Assembly (NCBI RefSeq): GCF_030551255.1
Contig: NZ_CP130630.1
Span: 2,027,501 to 2,091,500 of the forward strand
Source: Streptomyces sp. NL15-2K
GTDB lineage: Bacteria > Actinomycetota > Actinomycetes > Streptomycetales > Streptomycetaceae
Direction: 5' to 3'
DNA: 64,000 bases
The notes under the pieces are model-generated. The model did not search any database. It worked only from the letters and a program-made list of their open reading frames with translations, and was not told where the DNA came from. A program made the position numbers and the translations under genes. Each line of letters begins with the position of its first letter. Position 1 is the first letter of the stretch. Of this stretch, positions 44,983 to 53,983 are shown one piece after another.

Positions 44983-46509
44983 CTACGCCGCCTCCGTCCT
45001 GTCCGCCGCCATCCCCGCCGCGTCCAGCAGAGCAGTCCCCACGATCAGGTCGGCGCCACCGAACTCGGGGTCGTCCAGCTCCGTCCCGTCGTCCACGGCG
45101 AACAGCAGCTTCTCCTCGCCCTGCCGATAGGCCGTGCCGACCGGCGGGCTGGCCGCGTGCACCGCCAACAGGGCCACCAGGTAGGGCAGTTCGGGATCGC
45201 GTCGCCGGGCCTCCGCCAGCAGTCCCGACAACCGCCGCGGCGCGTCCGCCGGCAGATCCAGCAGCTCCGTGGCGGCCGCCAGCTGCTCCTCGCTGAACCG
45301 GCTGTCGTCCGGCGTGGCGATGAGGTCCGGCTCGGGCATCTCCGCGCCCAGATGCTCCCGCTCCACGGGCGGCGTCAGCAGTATGTCGACGAGGTCGCCC
45401 ACCCGCACCGACACGGGGGTACGCAGTCCGGTCCCGCGCGCGAAGAACGCGTCGGTGACCCTGACCGCCTGCTCCAACGGCAACGGCAGGACCGGCGCGA
45501 CGAGATGGCCGTACAGGTCTATCCCCGATGTCGTCATGGGCGTGGCGAAGGCCTGCCGGTCCTGCTCGGCGCGGAAGAGCGGGCCCGCTTCCAGGAGCCG
45601 GGACTGCAACTGCGTGTGCCGCCGGATGCAGTCCTTGACGATGTCCACCAGCTCGGCGGCACGCCGCTTGTGCTCCTGGTCCTCGGACTCGTCGCGTGCC
45701 TTGCGGATGTTGGTCAGGATCGCGTTCTCGTGGCGGTAGCGGTCGGCGACGTGGTCGAGGGCCTCGGCGATCATGTCGGGCACGGTGGTGAGCCAGTCCA
45801 CGGCCCGGACGTTGCGCCGGGTCGCGTCCAGGGCCCTGCGCAGCGTCTCGGAGTACTGGACGGTTCGGTACCGGGCCTGTTCGGCGGCCAGTTGGGCGTC
45901 GGCCAGGCGGCCGCGGCTGATCAGCACCTCCAGCTTGACCTCGGCGGCGATCTGCGCGCTGGTGACGTCCGTGTCGAGGGCGCCGACCAGGACGTTGACC
46001 GCCTCGTCCGTCGTACGGAGGTAGACGCTGCCGCCGGGGCCGGGCACCTCCTCGATCAGCTTGAAGTCGTAGTCACGGCGCACATAGGTGCCGTCCGGCG
46101 CGAACGTGCCGTACACGGCCCGGAAGCCGCGGTCCACGCTGCCGACGTTGATGAGGTTCTCCAGGACCCAGCGGGCCACGCGCTCGTGCTCGGCGACGGG
46201 CCGCCGCGGGGCCTGGGCAGCGATGCGCGGGATGAGCCGGGCGACGATCTGGTCGTGGTCGGCGCCGGTGTCGAAGTCCATGTTCAGCGTGACCAGGTCG
46301 ATGGCTGCGAGCGCCACCTCCGCCATGCCGTACACCGAGTACTCGCCCGCCAGGTTGGCCTTGCGGGCGTCGAGGTCGTGCAGCGGCGCGGTGCAGGCGA
46401 GCGCACGCAGCCGCCGCGCCAGTCCCTCGTCGGCGGCCGGGCCCGGAGCGGGGCGCGGCCCCGCGCTGAGCTGGGGCGGAACACTGTCCGTCGATGCAGG
46501 CGAAGTCAC
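44983..46509 (-). CDS. MukF/JetA-like (kleisin-type) subunit
   Basis: 508-residue protein, first gene of the SMC-like set. The middle segment (SVYLRTTDEAVNVLVGALD, IAAEVKLEVLISRGRLADAQLAAEQARYRTVQY, ETLRRALDATRRNVRAVDWL) has the pattern of JetA/MksF proteins, a winged-helix followed by long helices, and fits a kleisin bridging the two ATPase heads. The N-terminal GEYSVYGMAEVALAAIDL region is also helical. A long frame reaches TTG 46539; GTG 46509 is used because the extra ten residues are not conserved in character. Assignment is inference from order and pattern, no motif is decisive. It is divergent from no gene; the GntR gene is upstream on the same strand after about 130 bases. Confidence 0.6.
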   Translation of the reverse strand: MTSPASTDSVPPQLSAGPRPAPGPAADEGLARRLRALACTAPLHDLDARKANLAGEYSVYGMAEVALAAIDLVTLNMDFDTGADHDQIVARLIPRIAAQAPRRPVAEHERVARWVLENLINVGSVDRGFRAVYGTFAPDGTYVRRDYDFKLIEEVPGPGGSVYLRTTDEAVNVLVGALDTDVTSAQIAAEVKLEVLISRGRLADAQLAAEQARYRTVQYSETLRRALDATRRNVRAVDWLTTVPDMIAEALDHVADRYRHENAILTNIRKARDESEDQEHKRRAAELVDIVKDCIRRHTQLQSRLLEAGPLFRAEQDRQAFATPMTTSGIDLYGHLVAPVLPLPLEQAVRVTDAFFARGTGLRTPVSVRVGDLVDILLTPPVEREHLGAEMPEPDLIATPDDSRFSEEQLAAATELLDLPADAPRRLSGLLAEARRRDPELPYLVALLAVHAASPPVGTAYRQGEEKLLFAVDDGTELDDPEFGGADLIVGTALLDAAGMAADRTEAA

Positions 46510-46641
46510 GGTGCACAGACTAGGTCCTCGGTCTGACAACGACCCAAACGGCGCAGAAGCGACCCGGCGTCACGGTTGTCGGACCTGTGCGGCGGATCGG
46601 CCGGGGGCACCGCGTCTGCGGCATGGTCCGCCGGAGGAGCC

Positions 46642-47337
46642 CTAACCCTCCTCGCCGACCCGCCGCCGGTACACCTCGACCACCCGCTCCAGCGAGTCGT
46701 GGAGGTACACCGCGAGCAGTTTCTCCGCCTCCCGCTTGTCCCCCGCCTGCAGCGCCTGAAGGATCTGCTGGTTGCGGGCGAGGTACGGCTCGTGCAGCCG
46801 GCGCGGCTCGTCCACCACGTGAAAGGCGAGGCGCAGTTCGGCGAAGACGCTGCGCATCAGCTCGTCGGTGCGGTCGCTGCGCGCGAGCGCGACGAGCTCC
46901 CGGTGGAAGTGGATATTGGCCGTGCCCAGCGCTTTCCAGTCACCGTCACGCGTCGCCCGCTGTCCTTCGGCCACGGCCTCGGCAAGGCCGTCCAGGACGT
47001 AGGGGGGCTCGCCGAGACCCCGTACGACGGCGCACTCGACGAGGCCGCGGGTGCGGTAGATGTCCTCGACGTCCTCGACCGTCAGGACCCGGACGAAGAC
47101 GCCGCGGTTCAGCTCGTGGACGAGCAGGCGTTCATGGGTGAGCAGCCGGAACGCCTCGCGCAGTGTGTTGCGGGAGACGCCGAGGGCGCCGCCGATGCTG
47201 TCCTCCGACAGCCGTGTCCCGGGCGGGAAGTATCCCTCGGCGATACGGCTCCTGAGGATGTCCGAGACCCGTTCGGCCGTGCTGGTGCGGCCCAGGAGGG
47301 CGCGGTCGTCGGCCAGTCCCGTCAGCTGCTCTGCCAT
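46642..47337 (-). CDS. GntR-family regulator (FCD subfamily)
   Basis: 231-residue regulator: winged HTH (LSEDSIGGALGVSRNTLREAFRLLTHERLLVHE, about residues 44-76) and a helical FCD ligand domain with metal-ligand-like residues (FHRELVALARSDR, NQQILQALQAGDKREAEKLL). It is divergent from the MFS/YcsI/pxpABC genes (174 bases apart) and is the probable controller of that cluster. The ligand could be 5-oxoproline or a related acid. ATG 47337 lies near a G-rich sequence; start is reasonable but not certain. Confidence 0.9.
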   Translation of the reverse strand: MAEQLTGLADDRALLGRTSTAERVSDILRSRIAEGYFPPGTRLSEDSIGGALGVSRNTLREAFRLLTHERLLVHELNRGVFVRVLTVEDVEDIYRTRGLVECAVVRGLGEPPYVLDGLAEAVAEGQRATRDGDWKALGTANIHFHRELVALARSDRTDELMRSVFAELRLAFHVVDEPRRLHEPYLARNQQILQALQAGDKREAEKLLAVYLHDSLERVVEVYRRRVGEEG

Positions 47338-47510
47338 GCCGGGAATTCAATCGCAGATACGAGAACGAAACAACACGGGTATTGAAGGATCGTTCAACGA
47401 TCCTCTACCTTGCTACGAACGGCTCCGCCCGCTCACCGCGGCTCCGACGGCTTCCGCACGGCACGGCTCAGTTCCTCACGCACCCTCCGTCCTCCCTCTG
47501 CGAGGTGCCC

Positions 47511-48812
47511 ATGAGCACGACCCCTCGACCACAGGCCCTGTCCACCGACACACCTCCACCCCTGGATGAACGCCCCGCCGACGACGGGGCGTTGGGCTGG
47601 CTGCGCGCCCTCGGCCCGCGCGGTCGCCGCGCCTTCGCGGGCGCCTTCGGCGGCTATGCCCTGGACTCGTACGACTACTTCACGCTGCCGCTGAGCATGG
47701 TCGCGCTGGCCGCGTACTTCGGCCTGGACAGCGGGCAGACCGGCCTCTTCACCACCGTCACGCTGGTGGTCTCCGCGATCGGCGGCGCCCTCGCGGGCGT
47801 GCTCGCGGACCGCGTCGGCCGGGTGAAGGCGCTGATGATCACGGTGATCACCTACGCGGTCTTCACCGTCGCCTGCGGCTTCGCGCCCAACTACGAGACC
47901 CTGCTGGTCTTCCGCGCCCTGCAGGGCCTCGGTTTCGGCGGGGAGTGGGCGGTCGGCGCGATCCTGGTCGCCGAGTACGCGAGCGCCAAGCACCGGGGTC
48001 GTACGCTCGGCGCGATCCAGAGCTCGTGGGCCGTGGGCTGGGCACTGGCCGTGATCATGTACACGCTGGTCTTCTCGTTCCTGGGTGACGACCTGGCCTG
48101 GCGGGTGATGTTCTGGACCGGCGCGCTGCCCGCGCTGCTGGTCATCTGGATGCGGCGCCGGGTGCAGGACGCCCCCGAGGCGGTCGCGGTCCGCGAGCGG
48201 AGTTCCGACAAGGGCTCGTTCACGGCGATCTTCAAACCCGGCCTGCTGCGCACGACGGTCTTCGCGGTCCTGCTCTCCACCGGCGTCCAGGGCGGCTACT
48301 ACACCCTCGCCACCTGGGTGCCGACCTACCTGAAGACGGAACGCGATCTGTCGGTCGTCGGCACCGGCGGCTATCTGACGTTCCTGATCTCGGGGGCCTT
48401 CCTCGGCTACCTGACCGGCGGCTACCTCACCGACCGGCTAGGCCGCCGGCGCAACATCTGGCTGTTCGCCCTGCTGTCGGCGCTGTGCATCCTGGCGTAC
48501 GCGAACATCCCGAGCGGCGCCAACACCCTGCTCCTGGTGCTCGGTTTCCCGCTCGGCTTCTGCATGTCGGCGATCTTCAGCGGCTTCGGGTCCTACCTGA
48601 GCGAGCTGTACCCGACGGCGGTGCGGGGCACCGGACAGGGCTTCACGTACAACACCGGCCGCGCCGTGGGCGCCGTCTTCCCCACCACCGTCGGCTTCCT
48701 GGCCGACAGCTGGGGCGTGGGCGGCGCGCTGGTCTTCGGCGCGATCGGTTACGGGATTGCCGCCCTGGCGCTCCTTGGTCTGCCGGAGACGCGTGGGAAG
48801 GAACTGGCGTGA
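47511..48812 (+). CDS. MFS transporter (metabolite:H+ symporter type)
   Basis: 433-residue, 12-helix major facilitator. The [16 protein letters not shown] first helix, [13 protein letters not shown] between helices 2 and 3, and [15 protein letters not shown] between 8 and 9 match aromatic-acid or sugar/acid symporters. Being the first gene of the GntR-controlled cluster with pxpABC, it may import 5-oxoproline or another small carboxylate. The ORF is open to 47382, but ATG 47511 (MSTTPRP) has GAGGTG upstream and fits family length. It overlaps the next gene by four bases (GTGA). Confidence 0.88.
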   Translation: MSTTPRPQALSTDTPPPLDERPADDGALGWLRALGPRGRRAFAGAFGGYALDSYDYFTLPLSMVALAAYFGLDSGQTGLFTTVTLVVSAIGGALAGVLADRVGRVKALMITVITYAVFTVACGFAPNYETLLVFRALQGLGFGGEWAVGAILVAEYASAKHRGRTLGAIQSSWAVGWALAVIMYTLVFSFLGDDLAWRVMFWTGALPALLVIWMRRRVQDAPEAVAVRERSSDKGSFTAIFKPGLLRTTVFAVLLSTGVQGGYYTLATWVPTYLKTERDLSVVGTGGYLTFLISGAFLGYLTGGYLTDRLGRRRNIWLFALLSALCILAYANIPSGANTLLLVLGFPLGFCMSAIFSGFGSYLSELYPTAVRGTGQGFTYNTGRAVGAVFPTTVGFLADSWGVGGALVFGAIGYGIAALALLGLPETRGKELA

Positions 48813-49630
48813 ATCGCACCGAAGACCGTCCCGTCGCCGCAGTCGACGAGCACGCGCACGCGTGGAGCGCGAAAGAGGCCCGGACCCGCTTCCGTACGGG
48901 CCTGACGGGCCCGACCGCCGGGGTCGCGGCGGGCCACACACAGGCGAACCTGCTCACGGTGCCGCGCGACTGGGCGTACGACGTGTTGCTGTTCTGCTTC
49001 CGCAACAAGAAGGCCTGCCCGGTCCTCGACGTCACCGACGCCGGTGCCTGGAGCACGGTCCTGGCTCCCGGTGCGGACCTGCGCACCGATCTGCCGCGCT
49101 ACCGGGTGTGGCGGGAGGGCGAGTTGGTGGACGAGCCCACGGATGTGCTCGCCCACTGGCGTGACGACCTGGTGTCCGTCCTGATCGGCTGCAGCTTCAC
49201 CTTCGAGTGGGCGCTGTCCGAGGCCGGCGTTCCGATGCGCCACATCGAGCAGGGGAGCAACGTCCCCATGTACGTCACCAGCCGCCGGTGCCGCCCCGCT
49301 GGACGGTTGCACGGCCCCCTGGTGGTCTCGATGCGTCCGGTGCCGCCCACGCACCTGGAGACGGCGATCAGGGAGAGCCGGCTGATGCCCGAGGTGCACG
49401 GCGACCCCGTACACTGCGGGCCGCCGGAGGGCCTCGGCATCGACGATCTCGGCCGCCCCGACTTCGGCGATCCGGTGGACGCCGAGCCGGACGACATCCC
49501 GGTGTTCTGGGCCTGCGGTGTGACCCCGCAGGCCGCGGTGATGGCCTCGCACCCGCCGTTCGCCCTCACTCACGCCCCCGGACAGATGCTCATCACGGAC
49601 GCCCGCGACGAGCAGTACCGCGTGGCCTGA
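48809..49630 (+). CDS. YcsI / DUF1445 family protein (D-glutamate cyclase-like hydro-lyase)
   Basis: 273-residue DUF1445 protein of the YcsI type. Recognisable segments are [66 protein letters not shown] and [14 protein letters not shown]. In bacilli this gene sits with ycsF and kipI/kipA. The proposed activity is a putative hydro-lyase acting on glutamate or 5-oxoproline, inferred only from family and gene neighbours. GTG 48809 overlaps the MFS stop by four bases. pxpA follows after 63 bases. Confidence 0.88.
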   Translation: MNRTEDRPVAAVDEHAHAWSAKEARTRFRTGLTGPTAGVAAGHTQANLLTVPRDWAYDVLLFCFRNKKACPVLDVTDAGAWSTVLAPGADLRTDLPRYRVWREGELVDEPTDVLAHWRDDLVSVLIGCSFTFEWALSEAGVPMRHIEQGSNVPMYVTSRRCRPAGRLHGPLVVSMRPVPPTHLETAIRESRLMPEVHGDPVHCGPPEGLGIDDLGRPDFGDPVDAEPDDIPVFWACGVTPQAAVMASHPPFALTHAPGQMLITDARDEQYRVA

Positions 49631-49693
49631 CAGAAGACCCTGCCAGCGGCAGATCCTGACAGCAGACCAGACGACCAGGAGACCCACGGATCC

Positions 49694-50452
49694 ATGACCT
49701 CGATCGATCTCAACGCCGACCTCGGCGAGGGCTTCGGCCGCTGGCGGCTGACCGACGACGAACAGTTGCTGACCGTCGTCACCAGCGCCAACGTGGCCTG
49801 CGGCTTCCACGCCGGGGACGCGGCCACCATGCGGCGGGTGTGCGAGCTGGCGGCCGGACGCGAGGTACGGATCGGCGCCCAGGTCTCCTACCGGGACCTG
49901 GCGGGGTTCGGGCGGCGCGCGATGGACGTGCCGCCCGCCGAACTGGCGGCCGAGGTGGCCTACCAGATCGGCGCCCTGGAAGTGTTCGCGCGGGCGGCGG
50001 GCTCGCGCGTGTCGTACGTCAAACCGCACGGCGCGCTCTACAACCGCGTCGTGCACGACGAGGAGCAGGCCGGCGCGGTCGTCGACGGGGTGCTCCTCGC
50101 CGGCGCCACGCTGCCCGTGCTCGGGCTGCCCGGCTCGCGGCTGCTGGAGCTGGCCGGGAAGGCGGGCCTGCCGACCGTCACGGAGGCGTTCGCGGACCGC
50201 GCGTACACCGAGCAGGGAACGCTCGTGCCGCGCGGCCAGGACGGCGCCGTGGTCACCGACCCGGAGGCCGTCGTCGAACGGTCGGTGAGCCTCGCCCGCC
50301 TCGGTGAGGTCACCTCCCACTCCGGGGCGCGCATCGAGGTACGCGCGCGTTCCCTGTGCCTGCACGGCGACACGCCTGGCGCGGTGGACCTGGCCCGCCG
50401 GGTCCGGGAGCGGCTGGAGACCTCCGGTGTACGGGTGGAGGCCTTCGCATGA
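49694..50452 (+). CDS. pxpA: 5-oxoprolinase subunit A (LamB/YcsF family)
   Basis: 252-residue component of the three-part, ATP-dependent 5-oxoprolinase; it converts 5-oxoproline to L-glutamate together with PxpB and PxpC. LNADLGEGFGRWRLTDDEQLL at the N-terminus, SANVACGFHAGDAATM and KPHGALYNRVV are its conserved segments, and the length is typical. ATG 49694 follows GGATCC-like spacing with an AGGAG at 49677. It ends with an ATGA overlap to pxpB, so the three subunits are made in sequence. Confidence 0.94.
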   Translation: MTSIDLNADLGEGFGRWRLTDDEQLLTVVTSANVACGFHAGDAATMRRVCELAAGREVRIGAQVSYRDLAGFGRRAMDVPPAELAAEVAYQIGALEVFARAAGSRVSYVKPHGALYNRVVHDEEQAGAVVDGVLLAGATLPVLGLPGSRLLELAGKAGLPTVTEAFADRAYTEQGTLVPRGQDGAVVTDPEAVVERSVSLARLGEVTSHSGARIEVRARSLCLHGDTPGAVDLARRVRERLETSGVRVEAFA

Positions 50453-51087
50453 GGGCGCTGCCCGTCGGTGACGGCGCCCTGCTCGTCGAGGTGGCCTCGG
50501 GCGAGGAGGCCCAGGCCCTGCACGCCGAGCTCGTGCGGCGCCGCGCGGAGGGCTCGCTGACGGTCCGCGAGATCGTCCCCGCGGCCCGCACGGTCCTCCT
50601 CGACGGCCTCGGCGATCCGGCCCGCCTGGCGTCCGAGCTGGCCGCCTCCGAGGTGCCGCCCGCGCCCCCACGCGCGCGGGACGCGATCGAGCTGCCGGTG
50701 CGCTACGACGGCCCCGACCTGGCCGAGGTCGCCGCCCACTGGGGCGTGCCGGAGCCGGAAGTCGCCCGGATCCACGCGGCCACCGAATTCACCGTCGCCT
50801 TCTGCGGGTTCGCCCCCGGCTTCGGCTACCTGACCGGCCTGCCGCCGCGCTACGACGTCCCGCGCCGGGCCACTCCGCGTACGGCCGTCCCCGCCGGCTC
50901 AGTGGCCCTGGCGGGTCCGTACACGGGCGTGTACCCCCGTTCGTCGCCGGGCGGCTGGCAGTTGATCGGCACCACGGACGCCGTGCTGTGGGACCACGCG
51001 CGCGTGCCCGCCGCGCTGCTGTCGCCGGGCACGCGTGTGCGCTTCGTCCCCGTGGACTTTCCCGGGCGACCGGTGGGTGCCGCATGA
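50449..51087 (+). CDS. pxpB: 5-oxoprolinase subunit B (KipI family)
   Basis: 212-residue N-terminal half of the allophanate-hydrolase-like unit (AHS1). FCGFAPGFGYLTGLPP and VPAGSVALAGPYTGVYPRSSPGGWQLIG are diagnostic, and the second also carries the GG loop. It acts with PxpC as the ATP-dependent part of 5-oxoprolinase. KipI relatives also bind KinA in bacilli, which is not expected here. The ATG forms a four-base overlap with pxpA and its own stop overlaps pxpC in the same way. The frame is open upstream to 50356; the overlap start is used. Confidence 0.93.
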   Translation: MRALPVGDGALLVEVASGEEAQALHAELVRRRAEGSLTVREIVPAARTVLLDGLGDPARLASELAASEVPPAPPRARDAIELPVRYDGPDLAEVAAHWGVPEPEVARIHAATEFTVAFCGFAPGFGYLTGLPPRYDVPRRATPRTAVPAGSVALAGPYTGVYPRSSPGGWQLIGTTDAVLWDHARVPAALLSPGTRVRFVPVDFPGRPVGAA

Positions 51088-51953
51088 CGGACCGCGCGCT
51101 CTCCGTCGTACGCGCGGGGGCGTTGACCACTGTGCAGGACCTGGGGCGTCCCGGGCACGCCCACCTCGGGGTGCCCCGCTCCGGGGCACTGGACGGCCCG
51201 GCGGCGGCCCTCGCCAACCGGCTGGTCGGCAACCGGCCCGAGGCCGCCGTCCTGGAGACCACGCTCAACGGCTGTGCGGTGCGGCCCCGTTCGACGGTCA
51301 CCGTGGCCGTGGCGGGCGCGCCCTGCCCGGTCACGGTGGACGGACGCCCGGCCCCCTGGGGCGCGCCGGTACGGGTACCCGCCGGTGCGCTCTTGGACGT
51401 CGCCGCGGCCGTCTCCGGGATACGCAGCTATGTGGCCGTCTCCGGCGGCATCGCCGTCGAGCCGGTCCTCGGCAGCCGCTCCACGGACCTCCTGTCCGGC
51501 CTCGGCCCGGCACCGCTCACGAACGGCTCGGTGCTGCCCCTGGGAAGCCCGGGCGACGTCCACGCGCGCGTGGACGTCGCCCCACAGCCGGCGCCCCCGG
51601 CCGAACTCGTCCTGCGCGTCACACCCGGCCCGCGCCACGACTGGTTCACGCCGGAGGCCGTACGGACGCTCACCTCGCGCCCGTACCGGGTGTCCCCCAT
51701 GAGCAACCGCATCGGACTGCGCACGGAGGGGCCCGCCCTGGAGCGGGCCCTGTCCGGCGAACTCCCCAGCGAGGGCATGGTGCTGGGCGCGGTCCAGGTC
51801 CCGCCCGACGGCCGGCCGGTGGTCTTCCTCGCCGACCACCCGACCACCGGGGGCTACCCGGTGATCGCGGTCGTCCGCGCGAGCGACCTCCCGGCCGCCG
51901 CCCAGGCGGTGCCGGGAACGCCGGTCCGCTTCGTGGCAGTACGCCGCCGCTGA
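51084..51953 (+). CDS. pxpC: 5-oxoprolinase subunit C (KipA/AHS2 family)
   Basis: 289-residue biotin-dependent-carboxylase-like subunit (AHS2) of 5-oxoprolinase. TTVQDLGRPGHAHLGVPRSGALD, VSPMSNRIGLRTEGP and LADHPTTGGYPVIAVV are conserved. The ATG overlaps the pxpB stop by four bases. It is the last gene of the operon and faces the SGNH hydrolase gene with an 18-base gap between stops. Confidence 0.93.
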   Translation: MTDRALSVVRAGALTTVQDLGRPGHAHLGVPRSGALDGPAAALANRLVGNRPEAAVLETTLNGCAVRPRSTVTVAVAGAPCPVTVDGRPAPWGAPVRVPAGALLDVAAAVSGIRSYVAVSGGIAVEPVLGSRSTDLLSGLGPAPLTNGSVLPLGSPGDVHARVDVAPQPAPPAELVLRVTPGPRHDWFTPEAVRTLTSRPYRVSPMSNRIGLRTEGPALERALSGELPSEGMVLGAVQVPPDGRPVVFLADHPTTGGYPVIAVVRASDLPAAAQAVPGTPVRFVAVRRR

Positions 51954-51971
51954 AGTCCTGGACGACAGGGC

Positions 51972-52823
51972 CTAGGCCGCGTCCGGCTGCTGCTCCCCCA
52001 CCGACAGCGCGGCCAGTGCCGCCGACACCGCGTGGGCCGTCCGCAGGTCGAGCCGGGCGCTCGTCCCGCGCGCGCGGTGCCGTATCTCGCCGGCGGCGAG
52101 GGTCAGGAGCTGGGGCAGCAGGTCGGTGCACCGGCGGGCCACCCAGCCGGTACCGGCGGTGGCCAGCCACCACAGGCTCGCCGACTTGGTGGGCGCGGGG
52201 AACTCGGGCTGGGGCGAGGGGGCGGCCCCGGTCGCGAGGCCGCGCTCCGCGAGCAGCGCGTGGAAGCGCACGGCCAGCTGCCGGTGCCCCCGCTCGCCGG
52301 GATGCAGCCGGTCCGCGCTCCACATCGCGCGGTCCGTGAGCCACGCGCCCTCACAGGCGTGCAGGTGCACGGCCCCGTACCGGTCGGACAGCGCGTGCAC
52401 GACGGCGTTGACCGCGCGCTGCCGCCGGGCCAGCGGGCGGGCCAGGGCGCCGGGCAGCCCGAGCATCGCGCCGGGGTCCGGCAGACAGGCGGTGAGCAGG
52501 ACCGCGCCCTGCTCGGCGAAGGCGGCGTACGCCGTGTCGAGGCGGGCGGCCACGGCGTGGATGTCGAAGGTGCAGCGGAGGGTGTCGTTGACGCCGACGA
52601 CGACGGACGCGATGTCGGGCCGCAGCGCCAGCGCGGCGGGCAGCTGCCGTTCCAGCACGTCACGCGTCTGCGACCCGCTCACCGCGAGGTTCGTGAACCG
52701 CACGGGCTCCTCGGCCAGCCCGCCGGCGAGCAGCGCGGCCCAGCCGCGCCACCCGTCGCCGACGGGATCGCCCACACCTTCGGTCAGCGAGTCGCCGAGA
52801 GCCACGAAACGTGGCGGTCTCAT
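51972..52823 (-). CDS. SGNH/GDSL-family hydrolase or esterase
   Basis: 283-residue serine hydrolase. Block I is FVALGDSLTEGVGDP with the nucleophilic serine, block III contains VVVGVNDTL (GxND), and block V reads SADRLHPGERGH (Asp, His of the triad). There is no signal peptide, so the enzyme is cytoplasmic or membrane-associated. The substrate is unknown, but the gene follows two glycosyltransferases with a four-base overlap, which suggests deacylation or modification of a glycolipid or glycan made by them. The start ATG 52823 is chosen for the overlap. Confidence 0.88.
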   Translation of the reverse strand: MRPPRFVALGDSLTEGVGDPVGDGWRGWAALLAGGLAEEPVRFTNLAVSGSQTRDVLERQLPAALALRPDIASVVVGVNDTLRCTFDIHAVAARLDTAYAAFAEQGAVLLTACLPDPGAMLGLPGALARPLARRQRAVNAVVHALSDRYGAVHLHACEGAWLTDRAMWSADRLHPGERGHRQLAVRFHALLAERGLATGAAPSPQPEFPAPTKSASLWWLATAGTGWVARRCTDLLPQLLTLAAGEIRHRARGTSARLDLRTAHAVSAALAALSVGEQQPDAA

Positions 52824-53983
52824 CCCACGCCCCCGGGCACAAAGGGCCGTACCGGAGCCGCCGCGTCGTGCGCGGCGAGGAACGCGGCCACCGCCGTGTC
52901 CCACCCGAAGCACTCGGCACGCGCGCGTGCGACCTCCCGCCGCTCCTCCTCGGGCCGTTCGAGCAGCATCTCCACGGCGTCCGCGAAGGCGCCCCCGTGG
53001 TCGGCGGCGACGGCCCCGGCGGAGCCGATCACCTCCGGCAGCGCGGAGGAGGCGCTGACCGCCACGGGCGTGCCGCAGGCCATCGCCTCCAGCGCGGCCA
53101 GCCCGAACGTCTCGGCGGGCCCCGGCGCCAGGCACACGTCGGCGGACGCCTGCAGCGAGCCCAGCAAGCCGCGGTCGGAGACGTGCCCGAGGAAGGTCAC
53201 CGGCAGCCGGCGCTCCCGCGCCCGCTGTTCGAGACGCGACCGCAGCGGTCCGTCCCCGGCCACCACGAGCACGGCCCGCCGCCCCCGCCGTACCAGCGCC
53301 TCCAGGGCGTCCAGTCCGGTGCCGGGCCTCTTCTCCACGGACAGCCTGGTGCACATCACCAGCAGCGACTCGTCCACGCGCGCGTGCCGGGCGCGCAGCC
53401 CGGCATCGTGCAGCGCCGGGTGCCGCTGCACCAGGTCGACGCCCAGTGGCGCGCGGACGACATTGCGCGCGCCGATCCGTACGAACTCCCGTTCGGCGAA
53501 CTCCGTGGTGCACACCACGCGCGCGTAGGTGTGTGCCGTACGGACGTTGAGGGCGTCGGCGGCACGCCGGGCCGACTTCTCCGACAGGCCCCAGGTGCGC
53601 AGCACGCCGTCGGCGGTCTCGTGGGAGACCATCACGGCGGGGACCCGGGCGCGCCGCGCCCACTTGCCGGTCCACCTGAGCGTCGTGCGGTCGGAGACCT
53701 CCAGGCGGTCCGGGGCCAAGTCCTCCAGGAGCCGGGCCACGCGCCGCTTGTCGGTGAGCACGCGGTAGCCGCCGGTGCCCGGCAGCAGCGGACCGGGCAG
53801 GGTGATCACCCGTCCCTGCTCCGTCTCGCGGTCGCTCGCGTGCTGACCGGGCACGATGAGCACGGGTTCGTGGCCCGACGTCTTGAAGCCCTTGCCGAGT
53901 TCGCGCAGCGCGGTGCGCAGACCGCCGGACGTGGGCGCGACGAAGTTCGCCAGCCGTACGATCCTCAGCGATTGCCCGGTCAT
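52820..53983 (-). CDS. GT4-family glycosyltransferase (second of pair)
   Basis: 387-residue GT-B glycosyltransferase with the usual acceptor N-domain and a nucleotide-sugar binding C-domain. SGGLRTALRELGKGF (the N-terminal loop), RLSVEKRPGTGLDALEALV, LGHVSDRGLLGSLQASADVCLAPGPAETFGLAALEAMACGTPV with the EX7E pair are visible. It is probably mannosyl- or glucosyl-transferring, acting at the membrane on a lipid or glycan. ATG 53983 overlaps the first glycosyltransferase stop (ATGA) and its own stop overlaps the hydrolase start. The frame is open far upstream to 55150 only as a shadow of the preceding gene. Confidence 0.85.
   Translation of the reverse strand: MTGQSLRIVRLANFVAPTSGGLRTALRELGKGFKTSGHEPVLIVPGQHASDRETEQGRVITLPGPLLPGTGGYRVLTDKRRVARLLEDLAPDRLEVSDRTTLRWTGKWARRARVPAVMVSHETADGVLRTWGLSEKSARRAADALNVRTAHTYARVVCTTEFAEREFVRIGARNVVRAPLGVDLVQRHPALHDAGLRARHARVDESLLVMCTRLSVEKRPGTGLDALEALVRRGRRAVLVVAGDGPLRSRLEQRARERRLPVTFLGHVSDRGLLGSLQASADVCLAPGPAETFGLAALEAMACGTPVAVSASSALPEVIGSAGAVAADHGGAFADAVEMLLERPEEERREVARARAECFGWDTAVAAFLAAHDAAAPVRPFVPGGVG

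Noticed and set aside
39406..46539. Possible Wadjet type I set including a JetD gene.
   Set aside because: No Toprim-type or other nuclease gene lies at either end; adjacent genes are choline oxidase and a GntR regulator.
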